21,770 bases of DNA. It comes from a virus. Of the stretch, positions 14,602 through 19,680 are shown piece by piece (the first letter of the stretch is position 1; each line of letters begins with the position of its first letter). The stretch lies in the IMG/VR virus record IMGVR_UViG_3300032291_000566, positions 1 through 21,770 of that record. The stretch is one strand, 5' to 3'. The position numbers and the translations under genes are program-made. The notes under the pieces are model-generated. The model did not search any database and had not been told where the DNA came from. It saw only the letters and a program-made list of their open reading frames with translations.

Positions 14602-16176
14602 ATGAATTGCAGCACAACAAATACTCCTTTCTACTACAATGTTCAGTATTCACAACCAAACTGTGATAGCTGTGGAGACCCTATCTGTGGAAACAACGTT
14701 TACAATGCAAAATGTGGTTTTTATAGTGGGCCAGCCTTACCTTGTAGTGAAATAGAGACAAATGACAACTTAGAGGTAGCATTACAAAAAATAGAAGATA
14801 AGCTGTGTCAGACTACAGGTAACTACGCTACTTATAACACTTATTGTTTAGCTCCTGTAGCTACACAAAAAGAGTTTGTTGAGAAGATAAGCCAACAATT
14901 CTGTTCTTTGAATACTGGCTATAATACGTTTGTAGGTACTACTTTCCCTGCTTATCAAGCTTCTGTTACTAGTGCTATAAATGGAGTTAATAATCCTTCT
15001 ATTACTTGTACTGCCGCAGGAGTTATTTCTACAGATACTATACCTATTGTACTTAATAAGTATTGTACAGCTATTAATAACCTACAGAATTATACAAGTT
15101 TAGTAGGTGTAAACTGGAATCAATGTTTTACAGTACCTACACCACCTACAACTATAGCTGCTGCTTTTAACTTGATTAATAGCCAGTTATGCTCCATAGC
15201 TTCTGACTGTTCTGGATTGGGTTCATTTAATAACATAGGTTCTTGCTTACCTAGTCCTACAGCTAATGACAGTGCAGTAGACACTATTAACAAAATTAAA
15301 ACTCGCCTATGTCAAACAGGTACGTTTGATATTAATACTTTAACTTGGGGTTGTGTAACTAAACCTAGTGTAGTTACTACTGACTTGCAGGGGGCTATGC
15401 AATCTATTATTAATCATGTAGATGATTATATTAAGAACAAGCTTACCTTCTCCTCTAGTTTTAATGTTACTCAAACTAACCCTTCTAACCCTTGTTTGGG
15501 TAAGACCGTTGCTTTAGCTGGTTCTATTGCAGGTACAGACAGGTTAGTAGCAGCTTCTCCTACAGATTCTAGTCCGGGCACTTTAATAGCTAAGTTAGCT
15601 GGTAGTACTGAGATTGTTATAGATGATACAACTAATCCGGGTTTTGTTACCTTATCTCCTAGAAATGATAAATTAAAAGCAGGAGCTGGTGATACCTCTA
15701 ATGGATATTTAATTGATAAAATTGATGGTAAGGTAAATGCCTTAGATGGTGTACGCATAAATGAATCCTATAACGCTACTACAGATAAAGTTGATCTAGA
15801 CCCTGTAATAGATTGGAATGTGTTCATTAACAAGATGTTTGATGAAATAGATGCTGATGCCGTATTAAAAGCTCGTTTCTGTGAATTTTTAGGTGATTGT
15901 GGATTAGTTCCCCCATCTTCTACTACAACTACAACCACTACTAGTGGTGGAGGTTCTTTATACTACTTAGCTGACAGGTATCTTTGTGGTACATGTACGC
16001 TGGATGTGACAGACCAAGTTGTACAAAGCTTTGTTGGGCCTCTCACAGGTAATAGGCTCTACTATGGAAATGATGGCTATCTGTACTATATTAAAACAGT
16101 GACAACTGGAAGCCCTGTTGCAAGCATATTTATAACCACAAACTATAGTGCTTGTTCCTCAGTTCCTTGTCCATAA
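14602..16176 (+). CDS. Cys-rich repeat fibre protein with poly-Thr linker and C-terminal Cys domain
   Basis: A 524-residue virion-appendage candidate. N-terminal CDSCGDPICG (21-30) and CGF (38-40) are followed by imperfect repeats of a short helix ending in Leu-Cys: LQKIEDKLC (61-69), VEKISQQFC (93-101), FNLINSQLC (189-197), INKIKTRLC (229-237), with intervening W/C turns. A beta-rich part (about 280-400) follows, then helix 403-427, a seven-Thr linker at 441-447, Gly-rich hinge, and a ~75-residue C-terminal domain with four Cys (462, 465, 518, 523). The repeats suggest a trimeric stalk, the C-terminal domain a tip or receptor contact. Two terminators follow. Structural role is well supported; exact identity is not. 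Confidence 0.87.
   Translation: MNCSTTNTPFYYNVQYSQPNCDSCGDPICGNNVYNAKCGFYSGPALPCSEIETNDNLEVALQKIEDKLCQTTGNYATYNTYCLAPVATQKEFVEKISQQFCSLNTGYNTFVGTTFPAYQASVTSAINGVNNPSITCTAAGVISTDTIPIVLNKYCTAINNLQNYTSLVGVNWNQCFTVPTPPTTIAAAFNLINSQLCSIASDCSGLGSFNNIGSCLPSPTANDSAVDTINKIKTRLCQTGTFDINTLTWGCVTKPSVVTTDLQGAMQSIINHVDDYIKNKLTFSSSFNVTQTNPSNPCLGKTVALAGSIAGTDRLVAASPTDSSPGTLIAKLAGSTEIVIDDTTNPGFVTLSPRNDKLKAGAGDTSNGYLIDKIDGKVNALDGVRINESYNATTDKVDLDPVIDWNVFINKMFDEIDADAVLKARFCEFLGDCGLVPPSSTTTTTTTSGGGSLYYLADRYLCGTCTLDVTDQVVQSFVGPLTGNRLYYGNDGYLYYIKTVTTGSPVASIFITTNYSACSSVPCP
15916..15942 (+). repeat. ACN trinucleotide tract coding a Ser-Ser-Thr7 linker
   Basis: TCTTCT is followed by seven ACN codons (ACT, ACA, ACT, ACA, ACC, ACT, ACT) coding Thr, between the helical region and the C-terminal Cys domain. 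A parallel eight-codon tract lies at 11950-11973. Mixed third bases mean it is not a pure slippage tract today. Confidence 0.8.
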
Positions 16177-16184
16177 TATTAAAT

Positions 16185-16242
16185 GGTGGGATTTATTGGT
16201 TTACCCGCCTTTTAGCCCCGTTATGTCTATAACGGGGTTTTT
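16185..16242 (+). terminator. Two tandem terminators after the fibre gene
   Basis: GGTGGG at 16185-16190 pairs with CCCGCC at 16204-16209 (one G-U pair) and is followed by TTTT. Directly afterwards CCCCGTTAT at 16216-16224 pairs with ATAACGGGG at 16229-16237, a perfect 9-bp stem with a 4-base loop, followed by TTTTT at 16238-16242. Both look rho-independent; the second is strong. Confidence 0.92.
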
Positions 16243-16355
16243 CATTAAAATAGTTAATATTTAACTTTGTCAAACTATTTACCTACTGGACTTTTTTGCT
16301 TATATTAAAAACCTTTAGTAATTTTACAAAAGCTTTTTTAACTCAAATTGCATCA
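16243..16355 (+). promoter_or_regulatory. Intergenic promoter region before the metallophosphatase
   Basis: The best site is TTTG at 16295-16298, a 20-base spacer, and TAATTTTA at 16319-16326 (one mismatch to TAnnTTTG), giving a start near 16332 and a leader of about 24 bases before the ATG at 16356. A second exact -7 element, TAACTTTG at 16262-16269, has only a poor upstream partner. The same 20-base spacing as the site at 6185-6216 supports a shared late promoter type. Confidence 0.45.
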
Positions 16356-17558
16356 ATGCAGAAAGAAAAACAAAAATCTTTTTTACTCAAATTATTGAAG
16401 TACAAAAAGAGCAAGCAGTATTACGCTAAGAGGTTAGGAGTAACTGTGGAAAGGGTAGATGAATTACTTGAGGAAATTAAAGAAGATAAACCCCCAATCC
16501 ATTCTGATAGAGAAACTTACGTAGATGAAGAAAAAGGAAGTGTGAAAAGTAATATCAGCCTAGATTTTGAGCCAAAAACAGTAGAGCAACTATATGAGTT
16601 GCACAAAATTGACCCAGAAAAGTACAAAATAACTAATTACTGGAGTAAACTAAAGAGTACGGGTAAGTTTACTTCTTCTGTACTAGCTACAAAAAAGAAA
16701 TCTGAGGACTATAGTTCAGAGGATTTTGCTAAGTTCTTAAAGGATTATAAGCCCACACCTGTACAAATTACTGTAAATAAAAATTCTAATGCTACTCAAC
16801 TTGTAGATATAGAATTGTCTATTGCAGATTTTCACCTAGCTAAGAAAACAGTAGTAGAAGAAACACTAGAAAACAGGAGACACCAGTTTTTATCCGTAGC
16901 ACAAAACCTTATTAATCAAGCATCTGGAGCATTTAAGATTAGAAATGCAGTACTAGTAATAAGTAACGACTTCTTCCATACAGATACTTACTGGAATACA
17001 ACTACAAACGGAACTCCTCAAGATGTTATTGCAGAATTTGATAATGAATACGAAGTAGGATTTGATTTGCTAGTTAGTGCAATAACTATGTTAAGAGCAG
17101 TTTCCCAAACTGTACATGTAATACTAGTACAGGGTAATCATGATAGGACTAAGGCTTTTTATTTGGCTCACGGATTAGATATTTTCTTTAAGAAAGACCA
17201 AAAAGTAAATTTTGATCGTTCTAACACAACAATTAAATGGATAGCACTAGGTAATACCTTTATAGGTTATCATCATGGCAACTGTAAGATAGAAGATTTG
17301 CCCTTACTCTTTGCTACAGGTGATTCTGCTATAGCTTTTGGTTGTGCTAAGTATAGGGAAATACATACAGGAGATAAACACCACTATATGTCCAAGGAAG
17401 TTAAGGGAGTTCGTATTCAGCAACTTCCTTCCTTATCTGGGCCTGATAGGTGGCACAGAGACCACAATTATGTAAATAACATACGAGCTGCTATTTTATT
17501 TGTCTATGACCCACATACAGGTAAAAAAGCTGAGTTTGAAGAAAGAATTGAACAATGA
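16356..17558 (+). CDS. Calcineurin-like metallophosphoesterase
   Basis: A 400-residue protein (from the ATG at 16356) with a two-metal phosphoesterase domain. An N-terminal basic helical region includes a helix-turn-helix-like KQYYAKRLGVTVERVDELL. The catalytic domain begins near 148: DFH at 158-160 (D-x-H), ND at 204-205 where GD is usual, GNHD at 260-263, HH at 306-307, and GDKHH at 339-343 where G-H-x-H is usual. The reading frame is open upstream to a TTG at 16296, but that lies inside the promoter-like region, so the ATG is chosen. Substrate unknown; a DNA-end, cyclic-nucleotide or phosphoprotein target is possible. It sits between fibre and ring genes and ends in an ATGA overlap. Confidence 0.85.
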   Translation: MQKEKQKSFLLKLLKYKKSKQYYAKRLGVTVERVDELLEEIKEDKPPIHSDRETYVDEEKGSVKSNISLDFEPKTVEQLYELHKIDPEKYKITNYWSKLKSTGKFTSSVLATKKKSEDYSSEDFAKFLKDYKPTPVQITVNKNSNATQLVDIELSIADFHLAKKTVVEETLENRRHQFLSVAQNLINQASGAFKIRNAVLVISNDFFHTDTYWNTTTNGTPQDVIAEFDNEYEVGFDLLVSAITMLRAVSQTVHVILVQGNHDRTKAFYLAHGLDIFFKKDQKVNFDRSNTTIKWIALGNTFIGYHHGNCKIEDLPLLFATGDSAIAFGCAKYREIHTGDKHHYMSKEVKGVRIQQLPSLSGPDRWHRDHNYVNNIRAAILFVYDPHTGKKAEFEERIEQ

Positions 17559-18268
17559 TAACAAATAGGGATGCCATATCAACTTTAAGGAGTACACACA
17601 GATTGTTATCTTCTGACGGAGTAATTAACGATAGGACAGTTTTATCTGTTCTACGTAATAATGCTTCTCTTTTAATAAAAAGAGAACTTAACCTACGAAA
17701 GTTAGTAGCTACAGATACTATCTATACTACTATACACTGTCTACCTCTAGAAGCTGTCCCTATTTCTAAATGTTGTGATTACAATAGTAATAAGCTCATA
17801 GCTCGCTCTAAGATAAAGTTACCTAGAATAGGAGAGAGTAACTACTTCTACTCAATAAAAGGAGTGTTTGGAATAGAGCAAAACGTAAAATTAAAAGAGC
17901 TTACTCCGTCTAGATATATAAACTTACTTTCCTTAAGAGCTTTGATTACAGAAACTTATTACTGGATAAGTGATGGTTATTTATATGTAACTAATCCTGA
18001 TGTAACAACAGTTAAGTTGGTCGCTTTCTTTGAGGAAGATGTAACTCCTGAAGTAATGTATCAGGAAGATTGTGATTGCGATGGTAAAGTAGATAAAAAA
18101 GAGTTGTGCAAAAACCCATTAGATAATGAGTTTAAGTGTCCTTCTTATCTGCTCCAACCTGTAATTGAAATGTCTTCTGCTTACCTTCTTAAGACTTACT
18201 TTAGGTTACCAGAAGATAGGCAAGATGATAATGTAGATGGACAATCTGTTAATAATATAGGAAAATAA
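17555..18268 (+). CDS. Second putative neck/ring protein with EF-hand-like loop
   Basis: A 237-residue protein with a helical N-terminus (RDAISTLRSTHRLLSSDG; VLSVLRNNASLLIKRELNLRKL), a beta-rich middle (IHCLPLEAVPISKCC, KIKLPRIGESNYFYSIKGVFG, ITETYYWISDGYLYVTNP), a loop with an EF-hand consensus D-C-D-C-D-G-K-V-D-K-K-E at 172-183, and a C-terminal helix (LLQPVIEMSSAYLLKTYFRLPEDR). The overall order matches the protein at 10120-10842, suggesting a related ring protein in the tail barrel. Its stop overlaps the next ATG (TAATG). Function is inferred from architecture and position. Confidence 0.82.
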   Translation: MITNRDAISTLRSTHRLLSSDGVINDRTVLSVLRNNASLLIKRELNLRKLVATDTIYTTIHCLPLEAVPISKCCDYNSNKLIARSKIKLPRIGESNYFYSIKGVFGIEQNVKLKELTPSRYINLLSLRALITETYYWISDGYLYVTNPDVTTVKLVAFFEEDVTPEVMYQEDCDCDGKVDKKELCKNPLDNEFKCPSYLLQPVIEMSSAYLLKTYFRLPEDRQDDNVDGQSVNNIGK

Positions 18269-18747
18269 TGCCAAGAGTAAAAGTTGAGTATAGGTCTGGT
18301 AGTGTAGAAAACTACAAGCGTTTCTGTAGAGAGCATAAAAACTTAAAGAAGTTATCTTACAGAGAGTGGTCTGAAATTATATATCAGTTTAATGAAGAGT
18401 TCAGAAACTACATCTTAGAAACTGGGGATAAAGAAAAGCTGTGCAATGCTTTTGGAGCTTTTAGCATAGTAAAAAAGAAAAGAAAAATAAAAAAAGTCGG
18501 GCCAAACGGAAAAGAATATATAAATCTACCTATAGACTGGAAAAAAAGTAAGGAAAAGCGAAAAACTATTTATAATTTTAATCATCATACAGAAGGTTAT
18601 TTCTTTGGTTGGATATGGTTTAAGATAGAATCTAAAGTACCCTTTAAAACTTTGTGGAGATTTAAGCCTAGCAGGGTATCATCTAGAATGATTGCACACT
18701 ATATATCTACTAATCCAGATATACAACACATATATAAAGAATGGTAA
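18268..18747 (+). CDS. Basic protein with IHF/HU-like segment
   Basis: A 159-residue, very basic protein (many Lys/Arg at 68-100). Residues about 28-70 read like the HU/IHF pattern: two helices (LSYREWSEIIYQFNEEFRNY) then a Gly-x-Phe turn and strand (NAFGAFSIVKKKRK at 60-73). A Lys-rich arm follows, then HHTEGYFFGWIWFKIE (106-121) and a terminal helix RMIAHYISTNPDIQHIYKEW. IHF-like genes have been reported within crAss structural blocks, which fits. It could bend packaged or incoming DNA, or have become a tail ring subunit that keeps the fold. Not decided by sequence alone. Confidence 0.8.
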   Translation: MPRVKVEYRSGSVENYKRFCREHKNLKKLSYREWSEIIYQFNEEFRNYILETGDKEKLCNAFGAFSIVKKKRKIKKVGPNGKEYINLPIDWKKSKEKRKTIYNFNHHTEGYFFGWIWFKIESKVPFKTLWRFKPSRVSSRMIAHYISTNPDIQHIYKEW

Positions 18748-18748
18748 A

Positions 18749-19678
18749 ATGAGTTACTACTATAAATACGATTTTATTAGTCCTGAGAGCGTCTACGCCA
18801 ATGTAAAAGAAGAACTTAAAAGTTACTTTGATACAGGAGCTGTAGATGATTTAATGTTTAGTACATGGACAGATAAATGTTTACGTAAGCTAGGTAAAAG
18901 TTCTTATAGTATCTCAGAAACTTTTTTGTTTATAGAGGATTTTGAAGCTAGGTTACCAGACAACTTTTCTAAGATTAGAGAAGCTTGGTTGTGTACTCAG
19001 GTAGAAGGTAGACCTTATCAGTCAGCTAGTTCCTTCTACTCTCAAGCATCTAGTCAAACTACAATACAAGTATCTCCCGTTATAACTAACGGAGTATCCT
19101 GTAATAGTAATTGTCCTCCTGATCGTTGTACTTGTATGCCTAAACTCATACAGGCAGTATATAAGACAAACAACACAATGAACCAAACTTTTAGTAGGCA
19201 ATACTTACTAAAACCCGGAAATATATCTACTTTAGATTATTGTGGTGGAGACTGTCCTAATGTAGGTAGCAGTGCAGCAGATACTTTTGATATACATGAT
19301 AATAAGTTTTCTGTTAATTTTAGGAATGGGACTGTACATTTGATATTTTATGCAAAAGAGTACGATGGTAATGGATACCAACTAGTACCAGATAACTTTC
19401 GTATACTAGAGTATATAGAAGCTTTTATTAAGTATAAGGTTATGGAACAACTCTCTAATCAAGTAATTGATGAGACTTCTAATCAAATAGAAAGGAAATT
19501 AGAGAGATACTCTCAGATGGCAAACGAAGCTTATATACTAGCAGAAACAGAGATTAAGAAACAAGATATACACGCTAAGGTAAGAGCTATTAAAAGACAA
19601 AGAAGGTCTTTTGATAAATATCAAGTAGCAGATAGGAATAATAAATATAACAGGTATAACTGGAGAAGGAATCCCTAA
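18749..19678 (+). CDS. Tail-barrel protein with Cys clusters and charged C-terminal helix
   Basis: A 309-residue protein from the ATG at 18749, one base after the previous TAA. An in-frame ATG at 18692 would overlap the upstream gene by 56 bases and is rejected. The N-terminal helix-rich part (SYYYKYDFISPESVYANVKEEL; FEARLPDNFSKIREAW) is followed by a Cys-rich insertion (CNSNCPPDRCTC) near 119-130, a beta-rich middle with CGGDCP (about 169-174), and a long charged C-terminal helix region (IERKLERYSQMANEAYILAETEIKKQDIHAKVRAIKRQRRSFD) ending in basic RYNWRRNP. It is followed by the muzzle-type gene two bases later. Tail-ring or tail-tube role is inferred from position. Confidence 0.8.
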   Translation: MSYYYKYDFISPESVYANVKEELKSYFDTGAVDDLMFSTWTDKCLRKLGKSSYSISETFLFIEDFEARLPDNFSKIREAWLCTQVEGRPYQSASSFYSQASSQTTIQVSPVITNGVSCNSNCPPDRCTCMPKLIQAVYKTNNTMNQTFSRQYLLKPGNISTLDYCGGDCPNVGSSAADTFDIHDNKFSVNFRNGTVHLIFYAKEYDGNGYQLVPDNFRILEYIEAFIKYKVMEQLSNQVIDETSNQIERKLERYSQMANEAYILAETEIKKQDIHAKVRAIKRQRRSFDKYQVADRNNKYNRYNWRRNP

Positions 19679-19680
19679 TT

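Noticed and set aside
16296-16355. TTG start extending the metallophosphatase by 20 residues
   Set aside because: The TTG overlaps the -33-like element of a promoter candidate, the added residues are not motif-like, and an ATG at 16356 has reasonable context.
18692-18748. Upstream ATG for the gene at 18749
   Set aside because: It would create a 56-base overlap with the preceding gene, whereas the ATG at 18749 starts one base after the stop, matching the spacing used throughout.
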